The notes beneath the pieces are model-generated. The model was given only the letters and a program-made list of their open reading frames with translations, was not told the DNA's origin and ran no database searches. The position numbers and the translations under genes were made by a program. From positions 184,770-248,769 of the forward strand of contig JABUKB010000002.1 in NCBI GenBank assembly GCA_014595895.1: a stretch of 64,000 nt of DNA. The letters are read 5' to 3'. Numbering within the stretch: the first letter of the stretch is position 1; every line of letters starts with the position of its first letter. Shown piece after piece: positions 11,166-19,959 of the stretch. The DNA is from Lysinibacillus odysseyi. Its GTDB lineage: Bacteria; Bacillota; Bacilli; Bacillales_A; Planococcaceae.

Positions 11166-11919
11166 CCTTGCCAGCCTCCAATAATTTTAAATATGAATCG
11201 ACATCTAAGCTAGCGCCGCCTACTAGGGCACCATCAATATGCTCTTTGGCTAAAAGCTCTTCGATATTTTCAGGCTTTACTGAACCGCCGTACTGAATAC
11301 GAATCGCTTGCGCTGCTTCTGTGCCGTATAATGATTCGACTACTTTGCGAATTTCTCCGCATGTTTCATTGGCATCATCAGCTGAGGCTGTTTTTCCTGT
11401 GCCAATTGCCCAAATCGGTTCATAAGCGATGACCATATGGAAAACTTCTTCTGCCGTGAAGCCTTCTAGTGCTGCGCGGATCTGCCCCTCTACCTTTTTC
11501 ACGGTATTGCCTGCTTCGCGCTCTGCTAATGTTTCACCGCAGCAAATAATCGGTACGATGCCGTGTTGCAATGCTGCACGTACTTTTTTATTTACTGCTT
11601 CGTCCGTTTCATTGAACATTTCCCGGCGCTCTGAATGCCCCAAAATTACATAGTCTACGTGAATCGATGCTAATTGTGCTGGACTGATTTCGCCTGTAAA
11701 GGCACCTTCGTCCTCAAAATGCATGTTTTGTGCACCGATTGCTAAATCCGTTTCTGTTGCAATATCCACTAAAGTTGGCAAGTAGATAGCAGGTGCACAT
11801 ACAACTGCATCTACTTTTTCCTCTGAAGGAATCGCATCACGTACTGCTTCGACAAACTGCACTGCTTCGTCAAATGACTTATACATTTTCCAGTTGCCCG
11901 CTAGTATGGGTTTACGCAT
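11158..11919 (-). CDS. tpiA: Triosephosphate isomerase
   Basis: Interconverts dihydroxyacetone phosphate and glyceraldehyde 3-phosphate. ATG at 11919 after GGAGGAATATTG gives 253 residues ([15 protein letters not shown]), the same length as in B. subtilis. Catalytic residues are visible: Lys in 'GNWKM', His in '[10 protein letters not shown]' and Glu in '[11 protein letters not shown]', with the phosphate-binding 'YGGSVKPEN' and 'GALVGGASL'. Overlaps gpmI and follows pgk by 12 bases. Confidence 0.98.
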
Positions 11920-11931
11920 CAATATTCCTCC

Positions 11932-13119
11932 TTATTTATCGTTTAATGCCACGATACCTGGTAATTCCTTGCCTTCCATTAACTCTAATGAGGCACCGCC
12001 ACCTGTGGATACGTGGTCCATTTTATCTGCTACATGGAACTTTTCAACAGCTGCTGCTGAATCGCCGCCGCCAATGACTGTATAACCGGCTGTTTCTGCC
12101 ATAGCTTCCGCTACTGTTTTTGTTCCGTTTGCGAACTTCTCCATTTCGAACACACCCATTGGTCCATTCCAAATGATCAATTTTGAATTTTTAATTACTT
12201 CTGCATATTTTGCCGCTGTTTTCGGTCCGATATCTAATCCCATCCAATCAGCAGGAATACTATCGATATCTACTGTTTGCGTCTGCGCATCCTTTGAAAA
12301 CTCGTCTGCTACAACAGCATCGATTGGCATATGCAATTGCACGCCTTTTTCTTGTGCTTTCTCAATAAACGATTTCGCTAGGTCAATTTTATCTTCTTCT
12401 AATAAAGACTTGCCGATATCATGACCTTGCGCTTTCGTAAATGTAAAGGATAAACCGCCGCCAATAATAAGGTGGTCTACTTGATCTAATAAGTTTTCAA
12501 TAACACCAATTTTATCTTTCACTTTTGCTCCACCGATAATCGCAGTAAATGGACGCTCCGGTGCCGATACAGCCTGCCCTAATACTTCCAATTCTTTTTG
12601 CATCAGGTAACCAGACACGGCTACATCTACAAATTTTGTGATGCCTTCTGTAGAAGCATGCGCACGGTGAGCTGCACCAAATGCATCGTTCACGTATACA
12701 TCCGCTAATGCTGCAAATGCTTTTGAAATTGCTTCATCGTTCTTCTCTTCACCTTTATGGAAGCGAACATTTTCTAGCAAAATGATGTCGCCATCCTTCA
12801 TTTCGGCTACTGCAGCTTCTACTGCTTCGCCGATGGACTCATCTAATTTCTTTACTGGCTTGTTCATTAATTCAGCTAAGCGCTCGCCTACAGCTGTTAG
12901 GCGCATATCTTCTTTTACTTCACCTTTTGGACGTCCTAAGTGTGAAGCTAAAATCACTTTCGCTCCTTGAGATACAAGATACTCGATTGTTGGAATGGCT
13001 GCCTTAATACGTGTGTCGTCTGTCACTTTCCCATCTTCCATCGGTACATTAAAATCAACACGTACAAATACGCGTTGTCCTTTTACATTTACATCTTCCA
13101 TCGTCTTCTTTAAAAACAT
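11932..13119 (-). CDS. pgk: Phosphoglycerate kinase
   Basis: Makes ATP and 3-phosphoglycerate from 1,3-bisphosphoglycerate. 395 residues, with the N-terminal substrate-binding segment '[19 protein letters not shown]', '[10 protein letters not shown]' and the C-terminal nucleotide-binding '[10 protein letters not shown]' and '[12 protein letters not shown]'. AAGGAGGG precedes ATG 13119. It is separated from gapA by 314 bp holding a terminator-like hairpin, so pgk-tpiA-gpmI-eno probably has its own promoter as well as readthrough from gapA. Confidence 0.98.
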   Translation of the reverse strand: MFLKKTMEDVNVKGQRVFVRVDFNVPMEDGKVTDDTRIKAAIPTIEYLVSQGAKVILASHLGRPKGEVKEDMRLTAVGERLAELMNKPVKKLDESIGEAVEAAVAEMKDGDIILLENVRFHKGEEKNDEAISKAFAALADVYVNDAFGAAHRAHASTEGITKFVDVAVSGYLMQKELEVLGQAVSAPERPFTAIIGGAKVKDKIGVIENLLDQVDHLIIGGGLSFTFTKAQGHDIGKSLLEEDKIDLAKSFIEKAQEKGVQLHMPIDAVVADEFSKDAQTQTVDIDSIPADWMGLDIGPKTAAKYAEVIKNSKLIIWNGPMGVFEMEKFANGTKTVAEAMAETAGYTVIGGGDSAAAVEKFHVADKMDHVSTGGGASLELMEGKELPGIVALNDK

Positions 13120-13215
13120 CGAAGAAAACCCTCCTTCAATTTGAAAAGGCGTATGCCTTGTATAGTAGACTTCTTACCCCTTTATAGTAGCAAATAGTCA
13201 TTATGTATGTCTCAT

Positions 13216-13245
13216 CTAAGCACAGAGCGACTCCACTGAGCTTAG
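13216..13245 (-). other. Hairpin in the pgk leader region
   Basis: In the 314-bp gap between gapA and pgk, CTAAGC...GCTTAG (13216-13221 / 13240-13245) with an inner CAG/CTG pair forms a bulged stem. It would lie in the 5' leader of a pgk transcript. The remainder of 13120-13433 is AT-rich with no gene and no promoter I would defend. Confidence 0.4.
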
Positions 13246-13263
13246 TAAGTTTTATATTTCATA

Positions 13264-13300
13264 AGAAAAGACGAGCCGGTAAAAACCGCTCGCCTTTTTA
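13264..13300 (-). terminator. Terminator-like hairpin after gapA
   Basis: Arms GGCGAGC-GGT and ACC-GGCTCGTC enclose a T-rich loop and are followed on the minus strand by a short T-run (TTTTCTT). Lying between gapA and pgk, it would raise cggR-gapA output relative to the downstream genes. It could also work in the plus direction. Confidence 0.75.
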
Positions 13301-13433
13301 CCTTTATACATTATAATTGTTGCTTTTCATAAAGGCTATACTTTTTATTAATTTCCCCAATAAATGTGTCACAATTTTTCTCTTACCATCTAAAAGTATG
13401 TCACATTCAAGCATATTATTTAAAAAAGGAGGT

Positions 13434-14441
13434 TTACTCAATACCGCGCTCTACTAAATAGAGAGCAAGATCCATTAGACGGCTTGAATAACCGATTTCA
13501 TTGTCATACCAAGCAATCACTTTGACCATGCGACCTTCCATTACCATTGTCGATAAGCCATCAATTGTAGATGAAGCTTCGTTCCCGTTGTAATCGATCG
13601 ATACAAGCGGCAATTCGTTATAAGCCAAAATGCCTTTTAACTCCCCCTCTGCCGCTTCTCTTAATACCTTGTTGACTTCTTCTACTGTTACATCTGCATC
13701 TAATTCTGCTACTAAGTCTACACAAGATACGTTTGGTGTTGGAACACGCATAGAGAATCCATCTAGCTTGCCTTTCAGTTGCGGCAATACTTTTGACACT
13801 GCAACAGCTGCCCCTGTAGATGTTGGAATCATAGATACCGCTCCTGCACGTGCACGACGCGGGTCAGAGTGCGGGAAATCCAAAATGCGTTGGTCATTTG
13901 TATACGAGTGAATCGTCGTCATCATACCACGCTTAATACCGAATTTTTCATCCAATACTTTTGCAAGCGGTGCTAAACAGTTTGTCGTACATGATGCGTT
14001 CGAAATAACGTCCATCGATGGATCATAATCTGTATGGTTAACGCCCATTACAAATGTCGGCATATCGCCTTTTGCCGGGGCAGAAAGAATCGCTTTTTTC
14101 GCTCCTGCTTCTACGTGTTTCGATACTTCTTCCATTGAACGGAATCTACCTGTACATTCCAGTACAACATCTACACCTAGCTTGCCCCATGGTAATTGTG
14201 CCGGATCTTTTTCCGCAAAGACTTGGATGCGTTTGCCATTCACGATGAAGGCATCGTCTTCAGCCGAAACGTCTGCATCATATACACCGTGCACTGAATC
14301 ATATTTTAAAAGATGAGCTAATTGCTTTGCGTCTGTTAGATCATTGACTGCCACTACCTCAAATTCCTCATGCTTCATTGCCTCGCGGAAAACTAAACGA
14401 CCAATACGACCAAATCCGTTGATTGCTAATTGTAATGCCAT
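13434..14441 (-). CDS. gapA: Glyceraldehyde-3-phosphate dehydrogenase, type I
   Basis: NAD-dependent glycolytic GAPDH. ATG at 14441 after GGAGGAATTTCAT gives 335 residues (MALQLAINGFGRIGRLVFRE). The NAD site 'NGFGRIGR' with an aspartate in 'VVAVNDLTD', the catalytic cysteine in 'SNASCTTNC' and the C-terminal 'WYDNEIGYS' are present. The aspartate after the second strand favours NAD over NADP, consistent with glycolytic GapA rather than gluconeogenic GapB, as does its position 27 bases after cggR. Confidence 0.97.
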   Translation of the reverse strand: MALQLAINGFGRIGRLVFREAMKHEEFEVVAVNDLTDAKQLAHLLKYDSVHGVYDADVSAEDDAFIVNGKRIQVFAEKDPAQLPWGKLGVDVVLECTGRFRSMEEVSKHVEAGAKKAILSAPAKGDMPTFVMGVNHTDYDPSMDVISNASCTTNCLAPLAKVLDEKFGIKRGMMTTIHSYTNDQRILDFPHSDPRRARAGAVSMIPTSTGAAVAVSKVLPQLKGKLDGFSMRVPTPNVSCVDLVAELDADVTVEEVNKVLREAAEGELKGILAYNELPLVSIDYNGNEASSTIDGLSTMVMEGRMVKVIAWYDNEIGYSSRLMDLALYLVERGIE

Positions 14442-14468
14442 ATGAAATTCCTCCAATTTTTTTAAATA

Positions 14469-15488
14469 TTATAGAATGGCTTGTGCAGCTTCTTCATCTG
14501 TTATGAAAATCGTATGCTGCGCCGCCTGTTTAAAATACGCTACAATTGCTTGCGCCTTTTGTGCACCGCCTGCAATAGCTAACACATTTTCACTCATTCG
14601 GACGTGCTCTGGCTGGATGCAAATGGTTCTAATTTGATGAACGATCTCTCCATCTTCATTGAAATAATAGCCAAATGCCTCGCCTACAGCTCCACGTTCC
14701 TCTAAGAGCTCTTTATCCTTGTCTGTGCTGCCACGCTTTTCTGCCATTTCTTGTGCTGTTCCAATTCCGTGAAGAACGATATTCACCTCTTCATATAAAC
14801 GAATCATCTCCTGAACACTTGGCTCTGCTTTCATTGCTACATAGGCTTGTTCACTTAAAAATTCCGGCAAAAACAAAGTCTTATACTTGGCCTTACATGC
14901 TTCCGCGAACTGGGCTACCAGGACATTCGCTTGCAATGTCATTTCTTCCCCCATGCCTCCGCGTGCTGCAATAAATGTCGCACTAGAGAGGGTTGGCGTG
15001 GCATGCAAGTAAGGGACAGCCGCCGCTACAGAACTACCGCCTGTTAAAGCGATATTGCTGTTTGGCAATGCTAGTCTTGTTACAAGTCTAGCTATTTCTT
15101 TTCCGAGCAATATTTTTGCCGCCTGCTGCGAAAAGGCTCCGGGGATGATAATCACTTTTTCAATACCCAGTTTTTCAGCTAATTGCTGCTCTTTTTTCGC
15201 AAGACCGGACAACTCATAATAATGAGATTTTAACTGCTCAAGTATTATATGCCCTTGTTTTGTACAAATCATGCCTCTTTGTTGAATTTCTATCAATTGT
15301 TGCTCTTGAAGCAACGTTGTTTCGTTACGAACGTCTCGTTCGGAAACTTGGAGTAAATCCGCCAATGAACGTCTACCGATAGGACCTGCCGCATGTATCG
15401 CCTGCAAAATCCGATAGCGTTTTTTCAGTAGCGAATCAAACTCCGGGATTAGTTGACGACCTACAGTATAGAGTGTCTTTTCATCCAT
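14469..15488 (-). CDS. cggR: Central glycolytic genes regulator CggR
   Basis: SorC/DeoR-type repressor of the gapA operon, relieved by fructose-1,6-bisphosphate in B. subtilis. The 339 residues have an N-terminal winged helix ('GPIGRRSLADLLQVSERDVR') and a C-terminal sugar-phosphate-binding domain with 'ALTGGSSVAAAVPYL', 'RGGMGEE' and 'VLAIAGGAQKAQAI'. It is the first gene of the cggR-gapA transcript, with its operator just downstream of its own promoter. Confidence 0.96.
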   Translation of the reverse strand: MDEKTLYTVGRQLIPEFDSLLKKRYRILQAIHAAGPIGRRSLADLLQVSERDVRNETTLLQEQQLIEIQQRGMICTKQGHIILEQLKSHYYELSGLAKKEQQLAEKLGIEKVIIIPGAFSQQAAKILLGKEIARLVTRLALPNSNIALTGGSSVAAAVPYLHATPTLSSATFIAARGGMGEEMTLQANVLVAQFAEACKAKYKTLFLPEFLSEQAYVAMKAEPSVQEMIRLYEEVNIVLHGIGTAQEMAEKRGSTDKDKELLEERGAVGEAFGYYFNEDGEIVHQIRTICIQPEHVRMSENVLAIAGGAQKAQAIVAYFKQAAQHTIFITDEEAAQAIL

Positions 15489-15509
15489 TTAATTCACCTA
15501 CTCTAACAG

Positions 15510-15544
15510 GACGTTTTTTGTCCCAGTGTTTATTTTATGTCCCG
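15510..15544 (-). promoter_or_regulatory. CggR operator
   Basis: On the minus strand CGGGAC (15539-15544) and TGGGAC (15520-15525) recur 19 bases apart, followed six bases later by CGTC. This resembles the B. subtilis operator of two CGGGAC-N6-TGTC halves, with spacing one base shorter. It lies between the promoter and cggR, as in B. subtilis. Confidence 0.75.
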
Positions 15545-15576
15545 GCATGGGTAAAAAAATATAACTGGTTATTTTT

Positions 15577-15605
15577 ATTATAATCAGTGCTGGAATATTA
15601 CGCAA
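15577..15605 (-). promoter_or_regulatory. Sigma-A promoter of the cggR-gapA operon
   Basis: TTGCGT (15600-15605), a 17-bp spacer and a perfect TATAAT (15577-15582) on the minus strand. Transcription would start about 15570, upstream of the CggR operator. Confidence 0.8.
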
Positions 15606-15639
15606 CGAAAAGGGTCGCTTTATTCAAAAAGCACCGGCT

Positions 15640-15876
15640 TTATTCACCGAGTGCTTCCATGAGTGTTACGTAATCTAGCGCTCCATACTGAATGATGTCG
15701 CTGTCTTTTTCAACGACTGGAATCATCAGCATATATTTTTCGTGCAATGCTTCATCTTTTTCAATATTAATGATTTCCACCGTAAAGTTTCTATCCTCTT
15801 GCACCAACTGTAACGTGACCAAGCCTTCTGTACATAATGAACAGTTTGGACGTGTGTAATACTTTATATGCATCAT
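15640..15876 (-). CDS. Glutaredoxin-like (DUF836-type) thioredoxin-fold protein
   Basis: A 78-residue protein with a thioredoxin fold pattern: 'YYTRPNCSLC' with a CSLC redox motif at about residues 12-15, and the cis-proline region 'YMLMIPVVE'. Such small proteins often sit upstream of cggR in Bacillales. The partner and reductant are unknown. The start is either ATG 15876 or the next codon; GGAGGTGAGAA precedes both. It is separated from cggR by the glycolytic promoter. Confidence 0.85.
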   Translation of the reverse strand: MMHIKYYTRPNCSLCTEGLVTLQLVQEDRNFTVEIINIEKDEALHEKYMLMIPVVEKDSDIIQYGALDYVTLMEALGE

Positions 15877-15976
15877 TTCTCACCTCCATTTGATTATACA
15901 TCAAAATTTTCCATGCATAATGTTTTTTAAACCTTCCATAATAATTATGTACGATGATGAAATGGAGGTTTTATAT

Positions 15977-16588
15977 TTGTTTACACAACAACCGAACAAT
16001 GAAGAAAACAATCAGTCCCTTTCTACAAACCACGGTGCGCATGAATTATTAGATGGCCACGAAGTATTATCAGGCATGATTGGAGCACTTAATCAGTGTG
16101 TCCTTATGCGTGACCAAATTCAAGACCCTGAGTTGCTTGCTATATTAGACAGACAGTATGCTTTTATGCTCGATGAGTATAATATCACACTGGAGGCTTA
16201 TAAAACTGGACACGATCCAAAGCATCCAACTCGTAGCTACAATATGCAAATGAGCCATGATTTCAAATATGGGTTGACTGCAGGCGAACCTAAAAAGCCA
16301 ATTCAATCTGCTACGGAATCAGATGACACGATTTTAGCGGGCTCTCTGCTTTCAATGCATAAAATGGGCGCTGTAGGCAAAACAGGTGCTGCACTTGAAT
16401 CTACTAACCCTGTGCTACGTCGTGTGCTACAAGACTCAGTACCAAACTGTGTCGAGATGGCCTATGAAGTATCCCTTTATTTAAATAAGCGCGGCGCTTA
16501 CCAAGTGCCACAATTGGCTCCTGCCGATATGAATATGATGCTGCAGGCATACGGACCAGCCGATAAAGCAAAAAATATGCCGAGCTAA
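15977..16588 (+). CDS. Spore coat protein of the CotF family
   Basis: A 203-residue protein if started at TTG 15977, eight bases after GGAGG. A longer frame from 15890 exists, but its extra codons overlap the ribosome-binding site and promoter region. The coat-F domain is recognisable from 'HEVLSGMIGALNQCVLMRDQ' and 'LLAILDRQYAFMLDEYNI' near the N-terminus and a second related helical half ('RRVLQDSVPNCVEMAYEVSL'). Related proteins (CotF, YhcQ) are in the spore coat or core, so the host is probably a spore former. Divergent from the glutaredoxin gene. Confidence 0.85.
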   Translation: MFTQQPNNEENNQSLSTNHGAHELLDGHEVLSGMIGALNQCVLMRDQIQDPELLAILDRQYAFMLDEYNITLEAYKTGHDPKHPTRSYNMQMSHDFKYGLTAGEPKKPIQSATESDDTILAGSLLSMHKMGAVGKTGAALESTNPVLRRVLQDSVPNCVEMAYEVSLYLNKRGAYQVPQLAPADMNMMLQAYGPADKAKNMPS

Positions 16589-16628
16589 TAAAAAAACGCC
16601 ATCCATTCTTAAGTTGGATGGCGTCTTT
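16589..16628. terminator. Bidirectional terminator between the CotF-type gene and the ABC operon
   Basis: Perfect 9-bp stem ACGCCATCC / GGATGGCGT with T-rich tails on both strands, seven T on the minus side. It serves two convergent genes. Confidence 0.9.
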
Positions 16629-16633
16629 CTATA

Positions 16634-17419
16634 TTATTGGATTGTTTGGCCAGTAATTTCTGCTAATTTGCCATTTTCTTTAATCTTCTCGATTCCTTCA
16701 TTAATCAGATCAAGCAACTCTTGGTTCCCCTTTTTTACCATGAAGCCGTAATATTCTTTTTCAAAATCATCAGACTCAATTGTTTTCAGCTTTGCGTCTG
16801 GGTTATTCTTTAAGTATTCTAGTACCACGGCATTGTCACCGATTGCTGCCTCTGCTCCGCCGTTGATGACTTCTTGAATGGCTGTTGGCAAGTTTTCAAA
16901 AGCACGGATGTCCGAGCTCGTTTCACCTTGTAGCTTACGTGCAGCAATATGACCTGTTGTATTGATTTGGACAGCTAACTTTTTATCCGCCAATTCTTCT
17001 AATGAAGCGATCGCTGAATCTTCTTTTACAACGATTAGTTGTGTTGCTTCGTAGTAAGGCACTGTAAAGTCATATGTTTCTTTGCGTTCTTCTGTAATCG
17101 TAATGCCAGAAGCACCTAAATCCAATTCCCCATTTTTTAATTGTTGGAATACAGGCTCCCACCCTACATTGCGCATATCAATTTCTAAATTCATTTCTGT
17201 TGCGATGGCATTGAGAATATCTACATCAATCCCTACAATTTCCCCTTTGTCATTCATCGATTCGAACGGAGCAAATGTTGCTTCTGTTCCCACGATAATT
17301 TTTTGTTTAGCATCCCCCTCAGTTGAAGTTGTTTCTTCCTCTGAATCTTTCGTTCCACATGCTGCTAGAACAAGCACGATTGCTGCCAGGAACAAAAACA
17401 AACCTTTCTTTCTCCACAT
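16634..17419 (-). CDS. Amino-acid ABC transporter substrate-binding lipoprotein (second copy, operon end)
   Basis: A 261-residue periplasmic-binding-protein-like lipoprotein. The signal peptide ends in LAAC (Cys about 21) and the SBP_bac_3 domain follows, with 'VGTEATFAPFESMNDKGEIV', the amino-acid clamp region 'GITITEERKETYDFTVPYY' and 'VQINTTGHIAARKLQ'. The family takes up polar or basic amino acids; the exact ligand cannot be read off. It is clearly a paralogue of the protein at 18951-19730 that heads the operon, so two binding proteins may serve one permease. A hairpin precedes it. Confidence 0.92.
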   Translation of the reverse strand: MWRKKGLFLFLAAIVLVLAACGTKDSEEETTSTEGDAKQKIIVGTEATFAPFESMNDKGEIVGIDVDILNAIATEMNLEIDMRNVGWEPVFQQLKNGELDLGASGITITEERKETYDFTVPYYEATQLIVVKEDSAIASLEELADKKLAVQINTTGHIAARKLQGETSSDIRAFENLPTAIQEVINGGAEAAIGDNAVVLEYLKNNPDAKLKTIESDDFEKEYYGFMVKKGNQELLDLINEGIEKIKENGKLAEITGQTIQ

Positions 17420-17472
17420 ACTACATACCCCCAGTAGTTTTCACAGTATTCTGACACTAATCTATATGAAGA

Positions 17473-17495
17473 AAGCTGTTTATGTTAAACAGCTT
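17473..17495 (-). terminator. Hairpin between the ABC ATPase gene and the second binding-protein gene
   Basis: AAGCTGTTTA, ACA, TAAACAGCTT and then TTCTTC on the minus strand. A 10-bp perfect stem with a weak T-tail suggests partial termination or 3'-end protection of the upstream mRNA. Confidence 0.55.
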
Positions 17496-17504
17496 CAATC
17501 AACA

Positions 17505-18227
17505 TTATAAAACTTTTCCTAAAAATGCTTTTGTACGCTCATTTTGAGGATTGCCAAAGACCTGATCTGGATGTCCTTCTTCTACGATATAGCCACCATC
17601 CATAAACAGCACGCGGTCACCCATTTCACGAGCAAAGCCCATTTCATGTGTTACGACAACCATCGTCATGCCTTCTTTGGCAAGCTGCTTCATAACATCT
17701 AATACCTCGTTAACCATTTCCGGGTCAAGTGCTGATGTTGGTTCATCAAATAGCATGATTTTCGGCTTCATCGCCAGTGCTCTCGCTATCGCTACACGCT
17801 GCTGCTGACCACCCGATAGCTGCTGCGGATAGCTATAGGCTTTTGTACGTAATCCTACTTTATCAAGCAATTCTAGAGCTAACGCTTCCGCATCTTTCTT
17901 ATTCAGTTTACGGATTTGCATCGGTGCCATCGTAATATTGTCGAGTACGGACATATGAGGGAATAGGTTAAATTGCTGGAACACCATTCCCACCTCTGCA
18001 CGAATTTCATTGATATTCGTTTTTGGGTCATTGATTTTGACACCATCAATATAAACAGCGCCATCTGTTACTTCTTCCAACATGTTTAAGCAACGCAGAA
18101 ACGTACTTTTTCCGGAACCTGAAGGACCAATCACACATACAACTTCTGATTGCTGGATTTCATAATCGATTCCTTTTAATACTTCTAATTTATCAAAATA
18201 CTTGTGCAAATTTTCTACTTTAATCAT
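17505..18227 (-). CDS. Amino-acid ABC transporter ATP-binding protein
   Basis: A 240-residue ATPase of the polar amino acid (GlnQ/HisP) subfamily that drives import. Walker A 'GPSGSGKST', Q-loop '[11 protein letters not shown]', signature '[15 protein letters not shown]', Walker B '[14 protein letters not shown]' and H-loop 'VVTHEMGFA' are all intact. Its ATG shares one base with the stop codon of the permease gene (TAATG), indicating coupled translation. Confidence 0.95.
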   Translation of the reverse strand: MIKVENLHKYFDKLEVLKGIDYEIQQSEVVCVIGPSGSGKSTFLRCLNMLEEVTDGAVYIDGVKINDPKTNINEIRAEVGMVFQQFNLFPHMSVLDNITMAPMQIRKLNKKDAEALALELLDKVGLRTKAYSYPQQLSGGQQQRVAIARALAMKPKIMLFDEPTSALDPEMVNEVLDVMKQLAKEGMTMVVVTHEMGFAREMGDRVLFMDGGYIVEEGHPDQVFGNPQNERTKAFLGKVL

Positions 18228-18943
18228 TATTCAACCCGCCCTTCACGCTTTTTCCGCGGATTATACTCAATGCTGACACGCTTTTCTATAAAGGCAATCA
18301 ACTTCGTTACAGCATACGTTAATACAAGATATAAGAACGCTGCAAATAAATACGGTTCCCAGAAACGTTGATACGTTCCGGCTACGACTTTACTTACATA
18401 TAAAATTTCTGCCCCGGCAATAATCGTTACTAAAGAAGAATCTTTTAATAGCGCAATGAATTCATTCCCTAGCGGCGGAATCATGCGGCGGAAAGCTTGC
18501 GGTAAAATAACTTTGCGCATCGCTTGCCCGTTTGTCAAACCCAGTGAACGTGCTGCTTCCATTTGGCCTTTGTCGATGGACTGGATTCCTGCACGGAAAA
18601 TTTCCGCATTGTACGCTGCACTGTTTAAGATTAATCCTAAAATACCGGATACCCACCAGCCCTGCGATGAACCGAAGATGGTTGGGATTAACGCTAAGTG
18701 GATTAATAGTAATTGCACAAGCATCGGTGTGCCGCGGAAAATATCTACATAGATTTTACATGGCAAGTAAATTAATTTATTTTTCGATACTTGACCTAAC
18801 CCTAGGAATAAACCGAAGATTACCCCACCTACATAACCGCTTAATGTTAAGATAATTGTCGCCAAAATACCTTGTAAATACATTTCGCGGTAGTTCCAGA
18901 TTATGTCCCATCTAAAAAAATCTAGAAAATCCATCTGAAACAA
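18227..18943 (-). CDS. Amino-acid ABC transporter permease
   Basis: A 238-residue membrane protein of the HisMQ type with about five helices. The cytoplasmic EAA loop contacting the ATPase is visible as '[20 protein letters not shown]'. A single permease gene implies a homodimeric channel. It starts seven bases after the stop of the first binding-protein gene. Confidence 0.94.
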   Translation of the reverse strand: MFQMDFLDFFRWDIIWNYREMYLQGILATIILTLSGYVGGVIFGLFLGLGQVSKNKLIYLPCKIYVDIFRGTPMLVQLLLIHLALIPTIFGSSQGWWVSGILGLILNSAAYNAEIFRAGIQSIDKGQMEAARSLGLTNGQAMRKVILPQAFRRMIPPLGNEFIALLKDSSLVTIIAGAEILYVSKVVAGTYQRFWEPYLFAAFLYLVLTYAVTKLIAFIEKRVSIEYNPRKKREGRVE

Positions 18944-18950
18944 CTCCTAA

Positions 18951-19730
18951 TTATTCGATTTCTGTTCCCGTAATTTCCGCTAGCTTACCGTTATCTTTAA
19001 TCTTTTGCAGACCTTCATTTAAGATCTCCAGCAACTCTGTGTTCCCTTTTTTCACCATGAAGCCAAAGTGGTCCACTTCAAATGAATCGTCTTCAATTGT
19101 TTTGAAGCCTGCATCCGGATTGTTTTTAATGTATTCTAAAATAACCGCATTATCGCCAATCGCTGCTACTGCGGCACCGTTTGTCACTTCTGTTAGTGCT
19201 ACCGAGAAGTTTTCATAGGCTAAAGTATTTGAGCTGCCTTGACCTTGCAATTCTTGTGCTGCGATATGACCTGTTGTATTAATTTGTACAGCAACCTTTT
19301 CTTCTTTTAAATCCTCGAATGATTCAATATCTGAATCTTCTTTCGTAACGATTAATAATGAAGCTTCATAGTATGGTTCTGTGAAATCATATGTTTCTTT
19401 TCGCTCATCCGTAATCGTAATCGCTGCTGCACCCATATCAATTTCGCCCGTTGTTACTTGGCTCATCATGGAATCCCAGCCTACGTTTTTAATTTCTGTT
19501 TCAATTCCCATCTCTTCGCCGATTGCAGCTAAAATTTCTGCATCCAGACCTACTACATTCCCTTTATCATCTAAATATTCAAATGGAGCATACGTTGCTT
19601 CTGTTCCTGCAACGATTTTTGTGATTTCTCCACCTTCTGATGTGCTTTTATCGTCTGCACCACATGCTGCTAAAATCATTGCTGCTGTTGCAACAGGCGC
19701 TACTACTTTGAATAATTTTTTATTGAACAT
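18951..19730 (-). CDS. Amino-acid ABC transporter substrate-binding lipoprotein (first copy)
   Basis: A 259-residue lipoprotein heading the importer operon. Signal peptide with lipobox LAAC (Cys about 23), then an SBP_bac_3 domain with 'VAGTEATYAPFEYLDDKGNV', 'ITITDERKETYDFTEPYY' and 'VQINTTGHIAAQELQ'. The wording of the motifs fits the basic/polar amino-acid group. GAGGAGGAAATAGAT precedes ATG 19730, and a clear promoter lies upstream. Confidence 0.93.
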   Translation of the reverse strand: MFNKKLFKVVAPVATAAMILAACGADDKSTSEGGEITKIVAGTEATYAPFEYLDDKGNVVGLDAEILAAIGEEMGIETEIKNVGWDSMMSQVTTGEIDMGAAAITITDERKETYDFTEPYYEASLLIVTKEDSDIESFEDLKEEKVAVQINTTGHIAAQELQGQGSSNTLAYENFSVALTEVTNGAAVAAIGDNAVILEYIKNNPDAGFKTIEDDSFEVDHFGFMVKKGNTELLEILNEGLQKIKDNGKLAEITGTEIE

Positions 19731-19790
19731 ATCTATTTCCTCCTCAGCAATTGTCAGTCATTTGCTGTCTTTTTATTGATGATAAATATC

Positions 19791-19819
19791 ATTATAGTAA
19801 TTTCAGAATTGATATACAA
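19791..19819 (-). promoter_or_regulatory. Promoter of the amino-acid ABC importer operon
   Basis: Minus strand TTGTAT (19814-19819), 17-bp spacer, perfect TATAAT (19791-19796). It is part of an 82-bp block (19791-19872) that recurs upstream of the deacetylase gene. The upstream half contains TATAAAAATTCAT, which loosely resembles an ArgR/AhrC half-site; that regulator assignment is speculative. Confidence 0.75.
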
Positions 19820-19959
19820 CAATAAATTTTATAAAAAATGATTATTTTTTCATAGAAATGAATTTTTATAACGTATTTATACGTTTTAATTGATAAAATC
19901 AAATAATTATTCTTCACGTATACATAGCATACCATTGAACCCCCTTCATGAATAATAGT

